Both the position numbers and the translations under genes were made by a program. A stretch of 64,000 nucleotides of DNA from Mixophyes australis (lineage: Eukaryota; Chordata; Amphibia; Anura; Limnodynastidae). The first letter of the stretch is position 1. Each line of letters begins with the position of its first letter. The stretch covers positions 39,585,824 through 39,649,823 of the forward strand of contig JAVHZZ010000009.1 of NCBI GenBank assembly GCA_036250195.1, given 5' to 3'. The notes beneath the pieces were generated by a model. The model saw only the letters and a list, made by a program, of their open reading frames with translations. It was not told the origin of the DNA and did not search any database. This document shows positions 44,166-56,934 of the stretch, piece after piece.

Positions 44166-46860
44166 GCCCACTACCACTACACAGACAACATCTCATCATG
44201 GAAAGCAAAGCAGTTACCCCTCTTGCCTACAGGACTTCAACACTTATGGGAAGCACAACTATGTTACAGTACACAGGGAGTCCGTCAACATTGAAAAACA
44301 GTGAACACTTACATTATGAACAACTGTGAAACCCTCTGTTTTATTTTAATAATAATGTTTTTTTTAAAGTATTTATATGCTTTATGTTTGCCCTATGTAA
44401 GTTAAAATATTCATTTGGTTTCCCTTCTTCAGCCCATCTCTGTTTTGCACACCAGAATTGCCCTCAATTCTCATAAATATTCATTTAGCTTTCCCATATT
44501 TCCCATCTTCAACCCATTCAAAAATTTAATACACTGCACCAAGTAGATCATCTAGCCCTCATTTATTGAAATTTACTTTTTATCAAATTATATAATAATT
44601 ATTACACTTGTAATATATTTTACAAAACAGGGAAGAGAAGTAAATGTGCAATTGAGGCACTCAATGATTAACTATGTTATAATAAAATCACAATATTTAT
44701 TTACTTATAATAAAACATAAGAAATTCAGTCCTATTCACTAGGGTCTTTTGTCTAATATAATATTATCATGACTTATAGCAAAATATTAAAAATAGTATA
44801 TTGGAATTGGACTGGATAATTGCATATGCAGTTGAAATGATAGTGGAAAAACATCTACCATACCACGTCGCTGTTATCTAACTTTAATTATATTATCACT
44901 CAGGTTTGTACTGTTATTATTTCTCCTGTTGCTTCAAAATAAATGTATCTAGCCTTCCTATTTGTGCAGCATATATTAATAAAAAAATTATCTTTCCGCA
45001 GTGTTTGTTTCCTTCATTATTTTCATATTTGATTATTGTTCTCATGGGGCTAAATAGTGGATGGTGTGAGTTTACCCATTTAATTAGGGAAAATTATACT
45101 ATTGCAATCAGATATACAGCCATCTGTGTTCACCACACAGTTTTGTACCAAAAAGCTCAATATATGATTGTTGTTGATTCAACAGCTCAAATGTAGAGGA
45201 ATATATTACAATCTTAAGACATTCCTTTCATAATTATCTTTCAGAGTTGCTAAAAATCCCAAGTATACACAGAGGGGCTTAGCTATTTAAAATTCCTATT
45301 TGTCATTCATAAAGATTGACTACCTTTAATTGAGGTTCATTGATTCAGAATATAGCTAGATATATATCTTCTCTATTACCCCTACAAGACACTATTGCCT
45401 CTAGCTGCTACCACACTCATGTACTATTCATTTATTCATGATCTGCCCCTAAACTTTCACATTATTCAGAACTGATATGTCCAATTCACTATCTGAATTA
45501 GCTAATGCAGCACTTTCTCTTTCTTCTATTATAAGATAAATTGTATTCAATTTGCAAGAAGCAGCTAGCAGCGAACGTGGCGAGATGCTGATGCGCGTTT
45601 CGCTATGAAGCTTTAACAAGGTAAAAGTCTGATGTGCAGAGATGGGTTCCAAAGTAGCACGTAAACATATCTAATGTATTTTGTACTGTATATTTTGTTT
45701 GTTTAGTTTTAATATGTTTTTAACATGTTAATATGTATAATATCTATTTTAATTTGATATATTGTCCACGCAGAACTTCTACGATAGCTTCACAGGTTTG
45801 ATAAAACCCAGAGCTGGCGGTGAAATTGCTGTGCTTTATTTGAGATCAGCCAGTGTCCTTCCTGTGGCCAAAAATCTCAGGTTATCACAGAGGTCAAGGT
45901 TGAAATTTGGACCCCCGAATCTGTCTATTTTAGCACTACTCTGCCCAAAGGTGGAGAGTCTAATGAGGGAGATAGTCTTTGCCAGAGAAACCAGCAAGGA
46001 GGTATGTACTTTGCAGCCTCTGCCTGGCAGGTTGCAGCCCTCTGAGTGAGTTCTAGACGAGACCCATTAGGAGAATGAAGAATAAGATGGAAGGTGTCTG
46101 AAGGGTACCACTGAACAGCTCACCGAGAAGTCACTGAAACAGTGAGCAGATGGAACACAAGGAGGTGGTAATTTTATGGAGGAGTTCCAAACTGAAGAGT
46201 CACTGGAAGAGAGAGCTGCACACATGTGATAGCCTGTGAAAAGGTATCACTATACAACAAGCTGTCCATGAGGTGGTGAGAAGTTCCACTGAACAGCAAA
46301 CTGAAGAGTCACTGGAACAGTGAGCTGCACACAGGAGGTGATAGTCTGATAGTCTGAGAAGAGGATGGTACACAGCTGGCAGTTAACAGTACAGGTAATG
46401 CTGAGGAGCACCAGGAACCACATCTTGCACTTCCAAGGAAATGGCCACAAAGAGCAGGCACCTGGCTGCAGTGTCAGGTGCTTTAAATATCCTGTGGAGG
46501 AGATGGTACCATATATAATATGGGATATACCGAGCGCGGGTTTGTTTTTTTCTCTGGTTTTGTTTCAAAATAATGCCTTATTGTCATAGCAGCTGTTCAT
46601 GAAGCCTATTTAAGGCACATTTGGGTGTTGCTCACAAGCCAGCCCTTGCTAGATGTAAACCCCTATACCTGGGAGGTGAATGCATCTGATTTTTAACTGC
46701 AGTTTAATGGTGTTTAAAGCATATAGGTCAGTGTAGGACCTGCATATAATGAGGTGCCCTTGACGATGGGATGCAGGCTTAAAAGTTTTGATCAAAATAT
46801 GAACTAATACCTCATGTTTTCCTTTTGCTAGATACACACAGATATGCAGTGTAAAGGATA
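44166..46860. other. Mostly unclassified AT-rich stretch
   Basis: The first 150 bases are expected to be the other half of the ERV-B target. The rest is AT-rich. A CGCGTTTCGCTATGAAGC word near 45594-45611 resembles a dispersed repeat also hinted at near 61520 (GATGAAACGCGTCAGC). A 95-codon frame at 45762-46049 contains RAGGEIAVLY, loosely like the LINE endonuclease GGG.A.LY motif, but this is weak. No gene is supported. Confidence 0.4.
46080..46390. repeat. Degenerate tandem repeat, about 3 copies
   Basis: Words CCACTGAACAGC, GAAGAGTCACTGGAA, CAGTGAGCTGCACACA and GAGGTGATAG recur in order with a spacing of roughly 80-110 bases. Copies are strongly diverged. Confidence 0.6.
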
Positions 46861-48499
46861 AGCGCTGACAACTGTCTTTTTATCTTGTGTCTATTTTCCT
46901 GTCACTGGTCAATGATAAGGATTGAATGTAAAGAAATGAAAATGTTTGTTTTTTCTTTGTTATTTGATACTAACTTTGATTTGTTCTCCTCTTCTGTAGA
47001 TAAGGACAGCCAAAGAAATATATATACATTTAGTAATTATGGGGATTGCAGGAGAAATACAAAATTTCCCCTTGAAAGGCAAGTTAACTTTCTTCTAAGT
47101 GGCCTATCATAACTTAATTGGCTGAGATTCATTATTTAAAATGAAGTGTGTATATACTCTGCTTCTAATGTTGTTTTTATGTATTCCAGAAAGACACACA
47201 TGGGAGATACAGAGTATGCATCACAAAGGGTTAATTTTGCACTTCTACATTATAGTCAGAGTCCATCGCAAGTCATATAGGTTATGATATTTACTGGGCT
47301 CCTTACGAGCTGATGGACGCCACTGGATTGGATTGGTGATGAAACTCCCTGTTAAACGTAAAAAGAATGGGGGAGGGGTCATAGATTATTAGTTAATAGT
47401 TAAGGGGATTAGTGAATTAGTAGAGCCATTTCCCCATAGTGCCCAATCCAGCTGTCATTTTGCTGTAAATCTCCTTCTCTGCTATCCTGCTTTTCTATTG
47501 TTCTGCAAGTCACTTCAGTATTATTATTCTTCTTTGCTGTCTGATTGCCCATTTTTTATATTTCTAAATGTCAGTATCTCATTCTTTTCTTATAAAGAGA
47601 TACAAAATACGTAGTTATTGTCTCACCCACGGGACTAAGACATTTTTGACAATGGACAGAATTAGGGGTACAGACACTACACTGACATAGTCAAGGAAGT
47701 AGCTAAGGGTTTGTTTTTATGTTTATTGAAGCTGCTGATTTTAAGCAGGAGTTGCGGTGTGGAAATATGATTTGCTTTATAGATTGCATGCGGTATCTGC
47801 CCTCCTAAGTTCTGCCTAAACTACATATGTCTCCTGAACAAAGTGTAGAAAGTGTGCCTCCGGATGCATAAAGTGTGGAAGGAGACAGGAGCCTCACTGA
47901 AGGTGAATTAGGTAGACATACAGATATGCATCTCTGTGTGGAACATTTGAGTAAGATTTTTTCCACAAGACTTGACATAAGTGAATCCTTTAGAAAATGT
48001 AACATTTTAATGTTTTTATATTTTTCATAGATAGACATTGTACTGGATATTGTTATAATTAACGAACGTGCTATACAAATTGACCCCTTTGCCCTCCTCA
48101 CTTAGCGAGGTAGCTGAACTTGTGGGATTGAGAATGGCATGTGAGCTGGCAGAGGTTAAATCAATTGATATATATTGGTTATCAGTATTTTCCTAGGATA
48201 GGGGGCGACTTTGAGGCGACTGAGGAACTTTTGTGACAATAAAGTACATGAGTAGAACACTGACATTACATGGAGGACTTGTGACAGTGACACAGTTACC
48301 GACTGAAGTAGCTGTTATTTAAGTTAAAGCTTTCACACATGACTGTACATGACTTTAATAACAGGGCGGACAAAGCTGTCAAGTGGGCAGCAGATTTTAA
48401 CATGACAACCGACGAATCAATGTTTTTTTTTTTTGTTTTTTTGTTTTTAAATTGTAAACACACATGAATTAGTTAATGTATGAGATTTGTGTTATCTGA

Positions 48500-48690
48500 G
48501 GAAAAAGCGGCCTGGAAGGTGAAGGGATGTGATCAGGAGCGCTCTGGACCCTGGAGAGATGGACAAGGTAGGCCTGTGGCTACCAGAGTTTATCTTCAAG
48601 GCCTAGCTGAAGCAGCACATGGTCTGACTCAGCTGGGTAAGGAAGGTATGTGCAAGCTGGTAAGAGCATACTGGTATGATCAGACGTTTC
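48500..48690 (+). pseudogene. ERV-C integrase zinc-finger fragment of pol
   Basis: The frame gives GPWRDGQGRPVATRV, then AAHGLTQLGKEGM and LVRAYWY, matching the H-x-H end of the retroviral integrase finger and the same region in ERV-A (13900-14000). The C-x2-C part is not preserved. It shows that the ERV-B/ERV-C body once carried pol. Confidence 0.7.
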
Positions 48691-50656
48691 TTCTCAAGCT
48701 GGTAGGAAGGTAATGTCCTGCCTCACTTGATTGAGAGAAAATGTCAGGAAGTCCTTACCAATAGAGCTAGCCCATACCCTTCCTACAGCCGGACTTTCTC
48801 CAGGCAAAACAATTGCCACCTTGCAGGATTCTTAAGTATGTACTGGTGTACTGATAAAAATATATCTGTGTAAAGGTTTATTGAAATGTATCTAATATTG
48901 CTGTGTCACACTCAGGTTTTTATTAGTAGATGTGGTATGCCTAGAGTTATAGAAAGTGATAGGGGTATTCATTTTATTGGTAATAACTTTATAACGTATG
49001 AGCAGAGATAGTAAGTTACATATTCTTTATCAGCCACAAACCAGTGGGAAAATAGAGTAAACAGTACTAGCTAGAATGAATTGAATAGAATAATGGTTGA
49101 AACTAGATTGGAGTGGCTGGTAGCTTTGGCCCCTAGTCCTCCCCACTATCAAAATCACTCCTAAACTGCCTCTTAACCTGTTACCTTTTGAAATACTTTT
49201 GACTTTTCCTGTGATGAGTTTATAATGAAGAGACTGTTCAAGATCTTGAAAAGAAAACTAAAATAGTGAGACAGCAACAAAGGACGTTCAAAACACTGTC
49301 TCCTGATACGTTACACTGACTGTTATGATGTTGTACTGGGAGAGTATGTTGTGGACTGCAATTTCCTATGCTCAAGTTGTTTGATAGACAGGTACCAAGT
49401 GTTGACAACCAGCATCACATACTTAGGAGTAGCAGAGAGACACTTGTACCCATTCCATCCACTGCAGAGGAGTCAACACCCGGAGAAGGTTCCAATTACA
49501 CTCGTGAATCTGTTCCGGGAGACCCAAGATTGCAGTAAACAACACCTGAGCCAAGGACTTTACAAAGAGTGCTATCCAGCATGGAGCAGCAGTTTTTTCT
49601 GGTTTTCCCTGTCTAGTGTTTCTCTCATCTCATTCTCTTTTCAGGGCAGTCAATTATTTCAATTGTGAACCAGTGACAGAGGCTGGTTCAGGTAGTGATA
49701 TTGAAGAGTTGGGGATGAAGGAGAAGTTGTTAGCGCAATTGGTCCAGCCAATTAAGCTATTCAATTTAGGGGTAAAATAAAAATTTGATAACCTTGGAGC
49801 TCAGAGACAATGTGAGGTGCTATTCTCTGAGGTATTCTGTCCATAAGTACTTTGACCCCATAGTTGAAGAGAGGTGCATCCAGCGATGCCAGTCCAGAAA
49901 TATTTAGACTTGAGTGGACATCCTTGAGAATGATAATCATTCTTGGGTGGGTAAGGTTTTAGACCAAACTGAGTGCTGCGTGTGCTCTTGCATGCCTCAG
50001 AGATTATATTAAGTAGGACTAGTTCTGAATTATGGGGTGAAAGGCCAGTAGGGAAAAGGTAATACAGCTAGATCCCTTAGATTGAAGTCTCCCAATATTC
50101 TGCAGGCCGATCACCATTTCACATACTAAGAAACTTGAGTATTGGGAGACTAAGAAGAACGAACAGAGAAGAGCCAGCCCCACAAGTGTTGATAAAAAAC
50201 CCACTGATATTATTAGAGTGTATTTACTAACACAGGTTGAAGGAGATCATAAATGGCATTGTCGACAGACATAGGATGATGTTATTGGTGAACATGTATT
50301 ATTCAAATTTCCTCTATGCTAAAAAGACATGCTTCGGACAGATGAACTTGTTAAGCATGAAGAACTGTAGAAGTATATTCTATATTGTTGATACATATTC
50401 TATTGTACCTTGTATTCTTCCAGATAATATATTACATGTGTGGGTGAAGGGCATACAAAAGGTTATAGGTATCTGTTTCATAGGAAAAGAAAATTATTTC
50501 CAGGATTGTGACTCTCTTTTATGGTAACCTGACTAATATCCACAGAATAGTGTGGTCATACGTAAAGGGGGACATACATTACAGAACAATGAAACGTACT
50601 ACTGAGATCCTGCAATAAAATATTATAGTTTTGTGCACTATCAAAGGGTGGAGCTG

Positions 50657-50746
50657 TTGAAGTCAAATAATTGGGTGAAGTAAGTCAAATTGATATTGTT
50701 TTACCGTGCGATTGCGATTAGTATGCCACGTGTTATGATGCAATCT
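50657..50746 (+). repeat. ERV-C partial 3' LTR
   Basis: Starts TGTTGAAGTC after the polypurine tract and follows the ERV-B LTR through ACCGTGCG and GCCACGTGTTA for about 90 bases. It then stops abruptly at a CR1-like LINE. The rest of the LTR was not found beyond the LINE. Confidence 0.75.
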
Positions 50747-51715
50747 ACATAGTAACATAGTTGATGAGGTTGAAAAAAGACACCAGTCCATCACGTTCAA
50801 CCTATTTTGGATCTCCTGCGATCCTGCACTTATATTTGAAATTAATCCAGAGTAGGCAACCGCCCCATCTGTTTCAATTTTGAAAATCCCCCCAGACTCA
50901 ATATTGCAATCCAATTTTTACCCTATATCCACTACTATCCTTTATTTTAAATTAACGGTCGTATCCCTGGATACACCTTTCCGCTAAAAATTTGTCTAAC
51001 CCTTTCTTAAACATATCTATTGAATCTGCCATCACAACCTTCCCTGGCAATGAATTCCATATCTTGACTGCCCTTACTGTAAAGAACCCCTTCCTTTGCT
51101 GGTTGTGAAATTTCCTCTCCTCTAACCTTAGGGGATGACCACGTGTCCTGTGTATGGTTCTTGGGGTAAAAAGTTCCCATGAAAGCTCTCTGTATTGACC
51201 CCTAATGTATTTGTACATAGTAATCATATCTCCCCTTAGATGCCTCTTTTCTAAAGTAAACATGCCTAAACTGGCTAACCTTTCCTCATAACTTAATGAC
51301 TCCATACCCTTTATCAATTTTGTCGCCCTTCTCTGAACCCTTTATAGTTCCAAATTATCTTTTTTATAGAGTGGTGCCCAGAACTGTACTGCATATTCAA
51401 GATGAGGTCTTACCAACGATTAATACAGTGGCAAAATTACACTGTCTTCCCTTGCATCTATGCCCCTTTTTATGCATGCCAATACTTTGTTTGCCCTTGC
51501 AGCTGCTGCTTGACATTGAGCACTATTGCTAAGTCTACTGTCTACGAGCACTCCCAAATCCTTTTCCATTATAGATTCTCCCAAATTAATTCCATTTAAT
51601 TTATAGATTGCGTTCTTGTTTTTGATCCCTGAATGCATAACCTTACATTTATCTGTGTTAAACCTCATATTCCATTTAGTCGCCCAATCCTCCAGTTTAT
51701 TTAAATGTTGGCATT
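50747..51715 (-). mobile_element. CR1/jockey-like LINE 3' end, 5' truncated
   Basis: The minus strand encodes the end of a reverse transcriptase ORF: KFNTDKCKVMH-like start (51668), EKDLGVLVDSRL, CQAAAARANKVLACIKRG, then LVRPHLEYAVQFWAP (about 51370-51410), SLSYEERLASLGMFTLEKR, RGDMITMYKY and VKIWNSLP. At least one stop and one frameshift lie near 51330-51420. The 3' UTR (50747-50950) contains the ACATAGTAACATAG and GGTTGAAAAAAGACA words common in amphibian genomes. Confidence 0.85.
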
Positions 51716-52090
51716 CTTAACTTTTTACCTGTATCAGATTCCATTAGGATGCTGTTTTAAATATGTGGTAGAAACTTCAGGTGTTTGTAAAGAAGTAATA
51801 CTTTTAGCAGAAATATAGCAGAATGTCAAGTTAACATTGTACAATATATTTGAATATCAAGCTTCATATTAGAATGAAGAAAATTCCAATTTTAAGGGGG
51901 CATTGTCTGAGCGACAGAGCATAAATCATTGTTGCCATGGAGACCAGGATTGTGCTCCCCTGATGTACATTGTTTACTTTTAAGGGAATGTAATAAATAT
52001 AGATGTACTATTTTGACACTGTCTGACGTGAAGATTCTTAAAGATTGTATCTTTCACTTACATTTACTACTTCTGTCCACTTTAAACCCC
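51716..52090. other. Unclassified spacer
   Basis: No coding or repeat assignment can be supported between the two LINEs. Confidence 0.35.
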
Positions 52091-52094
52091 ATCT

Positions 52095-54250
52095 TTGGCA
52101 CACCAAATTTACTCGGCTCCTTCAAAAAAGCACAAATACTGCCGAATGCCACTGGAAGAAATCTTCTTCCTTGGGAGACTGCCCATCAAATTCATCCTCT
52201 TATCCTACAGTTCAGCCCTCTCCCTTGCTAAACAATTCTTATTGAACTCTCATCTCTTCACAGTCCTCCAATTCCCGCCGCCCTTTTGCCACTGTCAACA
52301 TACTCCTTGACACCACCCCCTTCCTTCCCTACCATCCTCCTTTACTGCCACTGATTTTGTCTCCTTTTTTACTTCCAAAATTGAGGCCATGAAACACGAC
52401 ATCTCCTCCTTCAATTGCTTTTCTGCCACTCACACCATTCCACCCTCCTCTCCATTCAGCCACCACCACTCCTTCTGCCCTACTACAAGTGACAAAGTCC
52501 ATTCTCTTATATTATCCTCCCCTCCCTCAACCTGCCCCCCTGGATCTCATCGCCTCTCACCTTCTTCATTTCCTCTCCATCACTGTCTGCTTCCACCTTT
52601 CTAATCTCTTCAATCTGTGCCTCTCCACTGGCATTTTCCCCTCATCCTTTGACATGTTCTTGTCTCACCAATTCTTAAAAAAACACAATCTTGTCCCCAC
52701 CTCATTCTCGAACTACCGCCCCATTTCTCTTCTCCCCTTTGCCTCCAAAATACTTGAATGGATTGTCTACAACCACATCAGCAGCTACCTTTCTGACATC
52801 TCCCTCCTTGATCCTCCCCAATCTAGCTTCCATGCCTTCCACTCCACAGAAACTGCCTTGACCAAAGTCACCAACGACTCGGACAAATCCAAGGGCCTCT
52901 TCTCCCTGCTTATCCTGCTGGACCTCTCTATGGATTTTGACACATTGGATCATCCTCTTCTACCCCACACCCATCACACTATTGACCTTTCTGGCACTGT
53001 CCTTCTGTGGTTCACATCCTACCTTGCCAACCACTCCTTCTCTATTCTATCTCTGTTTCTTCCCCACCATCCATCCTTCCCATAGGAGTCCCAGAGGGTT
53101 CTGTCCTTGGCCCTCTGCTGTTTTTCTCTGTACACTTCCTCCCTAGGTGAACTCATCAGTTTCTTCTGCCTACAGTACCACCTCTATGTCAATGACACTC
53201 AACTCTACCTCTCATCTCCTGATCTCTCCCCTTCTGACCTCTCTTGGGTGTCCAGTTGCCTCTCTGCCATCTCTTCCTGGATATTCTTATGCTTTCTCAA
53301 ACTTAACATGGTCAAAACTGAACTCATTGAAACTGCCTAGGTGTCATTTGTGTCTCCTCCCTCTCCTTTGCCTCTCAGATTCAATCTCTTGCCCAATCCT
53401 GTCGCTTCCAGCTCTGAAACATCGCCCATATAAGATCCTTCCTCTCTCAGGATGCTACCAAAACTCTTATCCACTTATTGATCATTTCTCAATTTGACTA
53501 CTGCAACCTTCTCCTTACTAGCCTCTCCCACTCCCATCTTGCTCCTCTTCAACCAATACTTAATGCTGCAGCTAGACTTAACTTCCTCTCTTGCCGCTCC
53601 ACATCTGCCTCCTGCTCTACCAAGCCTTGCACTGGCTCCCTTTCCCCTACATAATCCTCTTCAAACTCCTTACCTTCACTTACAAGGCCCTTTCCAACTG
53701 CACTGCTCCCTACATCTCCAACATCATCTCCATACATATTTTCTCCTGTCTTCTCTTGTCAGCCAATGACCGTTGCCTTTCTTCCACATCTCACTCCCTT
53801 ATCCAAGATTTCTGTCATGTAGCCCCCACCACTGCAATGATCTCCCTTGTTCTATCAGACTATCCTCTAGCCTCTATAACTTCAAACACTCCCTGAAAAC
53901 CCACCTGTTTAGAAAAGCCTACCAGTCTTCTACTTAACCATTCACCATGTAGTGTACCTCACCCTCTTTCATCCTCCAATTCTCCATCTCTCGCTTGTTG
54001 TCCTCATATCCCCTTACATTGGCTTTCCCCATGTGTCAATCATTTGTCTGACATTTTCCTTTTAGAATGTAATCTATAGTGAGCAGGGTCAACTTTTATC
54101 CTGTTCTCATTACCTATAACTATAATAGCTGTGTTGTGAGTTGTAGTGTTTATTGTTTACTGTAATAACATGTATTGTCTTGTTGTTTGCCCTCTGTACT
54201 GTGCTGCGGACCTCATGTGACGCCCTATAAATAAAAATTAATAATAATAA
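52095..54250 (+). mobile_element. L2 LINE, partial, with RT domain
   Basis: Plus-strand frames give L2 ORF2 in order: the region between endonuclease and RT (AKQF..; SFFTSKIEAMKHDISSF-like, 52350-52410), NYRPISLLPFASKILE (about 52710-52760), HSTETALTKV, LLDLSMDFDTLDHPLL (RT block A), GTVLLWFTSYL, the PxGSVLGP-like block near 53090, [14 protein letters not shown] where the catalytic Y-x-DD is changed to [16 protein letters not shown] and the C-terminal DYCNLL and NAAARLNFLS blocks. The 3' UTR ends CTGTGCTGCGG, GACGCCCTATAAATAAAAATTAATAATAA. Frameshifts and the altered catalytic motif make it inactive. Confidence 0.88.
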
Positions 54251-56934
54251 TGGGGATATAATTTTCAAATTCATACATTTGTGTGGGATGAGAAGTTTGT
54301 GCTGTGTTTTGTGCCATGAATATTATGTGATGTGATCCTATGTACAACAGACAGTTGCATGATGGCCTGTATTTAATGGCAAGGGATTTAGCGAAAATAA
54401 GGGTGCCATTTCCATTGCAACCTCAGGCAGCAGAATGGGCAGGTATAACCCTGGGAACAGAAGGACAATGAGATAAAAAAATAAAAGCAAAATACATAAT
54501 AAACACCATTTTGCATTGCCAAACACCAACGTTTAAATGGAAACTTGAATAAGGAAGTGTAAATGACAGGATATTAAAGGATAACATATAATACAAAGTA
54601 TGTTTGAACAAATAGAAATAAACACAAGGAATCAAACAGGAAGAATTAGCAGTCATGTGTTCAATAACTGATGGGTGAAAAGTCATGTAGTAAGTGAGGT
54701 ACAGTACAACAATAAAAGAAGACTTTTATCAATAAAAACAAAAATCAAGTACTTATACTCAAGATCTGTGGTGTTTTATTTTATTTCTATTGAAGTATTC
54801 CTTTTTTGGCAGCTAACAATGAGACACAACATTCCATTTCAATTGTTTTACATTAGCAGGTTTTAGCAGTGTTTTTACTGGTGATCACTGCAAGCTGCAG
54901 GAAGCATGAAGCATCCAGTGCAGAAGGCATCCAGTGCACTGCTGTCAAGATTTGCCCGTGACTGCAGTTCAGCATTTCCTCCCTATGGGGCTGTTGTGAC
55001 TTCATCTGTTCCTGCCTGTAAGGGGTTAAGTTCTCATCATTTGATCTGTATCGTGATCAGTTGTGTCTGGCCTTTATAAGACTGCCTTTCTCTGCAAACT
55101 GGGCCAGTTCATTAATTGTCACTGCTGCTGGTCTCCCTGTGGAAACCCCTGTGAGCTGATCCTGACTTCCTCCCTGGTATACTTGTGGATCTTTTAGCTT
55201 CTGACCCCTGGCTTGCCTTACCCTCATTCTTGTGACAAGCTAAATTGAATCAATTTAACATTAAGTTAAGGTATGATATCAGTAAATTTAAAGTACATTT
55301 TTTGTACATATTGATCCAATTTGAGAAAGTTGATTAGTCACTATTAAATATGAAAAGCCCGCAGACTATTATATGTATATTCCAGTTAACAGAGCACACC
55401 AACAAGTATGCCTATATAGTATAGTTATAATATGTTTGAAAATGTAAACTTTTAATGTTCCGGTGAAAATTATGTCAAATTTCTAAGGAAAGGTTATGAT
55501 GAAAAAGACATTCGAAAAACCAATGAAAATGTGACTAATACAGATAGGAATTCTTTACTGGCTCCTAAAACAGAATATATAAAGAACTAAAATCTCAAGC
55601 ATTTTCTATTCATTACTTAAATTAATTCACAATATAATACAATGGTAAAAATTATATGAAAACACTGGCCCTTATTAAGTAGGCAATCTGCTCTCACAGA
55701 CATAGTCATTCTCAATGTGATCGGGTTGTTAGTAAACATATATTAATATTTTGTTAAGTGCTCATCTGATCTTTGATACATGAGGGACCCTTATGATTTG
55801 GGTAGATAATTGATAGCTTTATGTTATACTTATTTACATGTGGTCATGTTATTGGAATTCCACAATATCATAACAAGGACTCACACATTGTTTAGATATT
55901 CTGGGTGGCTAGTGTTATTCCCACAGAAAAATAGTCATTTTTAATATATCTGCTTTTTGAATTACATGGAGGATTTTAATATAAATATGTAAAAGATCTG
56001 TTTGTCGATTACCAAATTATTTATTTTGGACAGTTGGTTAATACAGGTACTATGTTAGTTTGTGCCTCTGGTAGATGGCAGTACTGTGCTAGTTCCTTGA
56101 ACCAGGTAGTTGAAGATTACACGCACAGTTCCTGCATTTGGCTATTTTCTGAGTTTGACTTTTTTCAAGAGTAGTGATTGAGCTTGGGACCTGTATGACA
56201 AGTGGAGAATGGAGGAACAACATGTGTGACAAGGGGAGAGAGTGGAAGTCATATGTAACAAATGCCCTCTGCACTCTCTCCTTGTTACATATGCTACACC
56301 ATCATTCTCCTCTTGTCATGTGTGCCCAAGCTTCTTCACCTCCTGCCAACAGGTTTCTACCTGCTGCAGTGTACTCTGGAGGAGGATTTTAGTTTTCTCA
56401 GCAGCACTCATCTCTGCTGCTCTATGTAAGAAAGATCTCTGATCAGAGCATCGGTGATTCGAACTATAAACATCAGTCGCACTCTGCACAGACCACCCAC
56501 ATCCTGAGGAAGTGTGCAGTGCATGCAGCATTTTAACTTCGCCTCCACCAGATACTGCAGCAAGGTAAGACCTACTGGCAGGGGTAAAAAGGGAGAGCAG
56601 TGTGAATTGTGACATAGTTCCCTATCAGAATGCTGACTGTGCAGGGCAGTAAATATCAAGACTGTCCAGACAAGATTCAAAGTAGTTAGCAGACTGAACT
56701 GCTCTCTAATACCTGCTCTTACAGCTTTGACTACCTGTTGCTGATGTCTTAAGCGCTGTTGCTGCTTGACCTGATTCTTTAATGATGGGGCCCTGTTTCA
56801 AAAAGAGATAGGTATTCACCTCCTAGAACACTAAGCAATTAGTGAACATTCTAGGCTTTATCTGACCAATTGTAATATTACATCAATAGCACCTACATTT
56901 ATTAAATATGTCTCAATTCCCCCAATTATTATTA
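54251..56934. other. Unclassified stretch
   Basis: About 2.7 kb without a recognised gene. Near 54890-55240 is a segment with CTTTATAAGACTGCC and repeated CCTGTGGAAACCCCTGTGAG-like words that resembles an LTR or SINE-like repeat, not assignable. A compound hairpin lies at about 56198-56330. Confidence 0.35.

Larger units (their letters stand above)
46890..50748 (+). mobile_element. ERV-C: older relative of ERV-B, opposite orientation
   Basis: The plus strand matches the ERV-B minus strand in order: the polypyrimidine-AG then GATAAGGACA block (about 46985-47010), GGCTGAGATTCATTAT.. (47120), the CCCAATCCAGCTGTCATTTTG block (47440-47460), GGAGAGATGGACAAGGTAG (48551-48569), GAGAATGATAATCATTCTTGGG (49924-49945), AAAGGGTGGAGC and an LTR start TGTTGAAGTC (about 50657). 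Gag and the 5' LTR are missing. Divergence from ERV-B is substantial, so it is much older. Confidence 0.8.

Noticed and set aside
45762..46049. 95-codon frame as a LINE endonuclease fragment
   Set aside because: Only one short GG-x-A-x-LY-like motif fits; the catalytic motifs around it are not seen, so no call was made.
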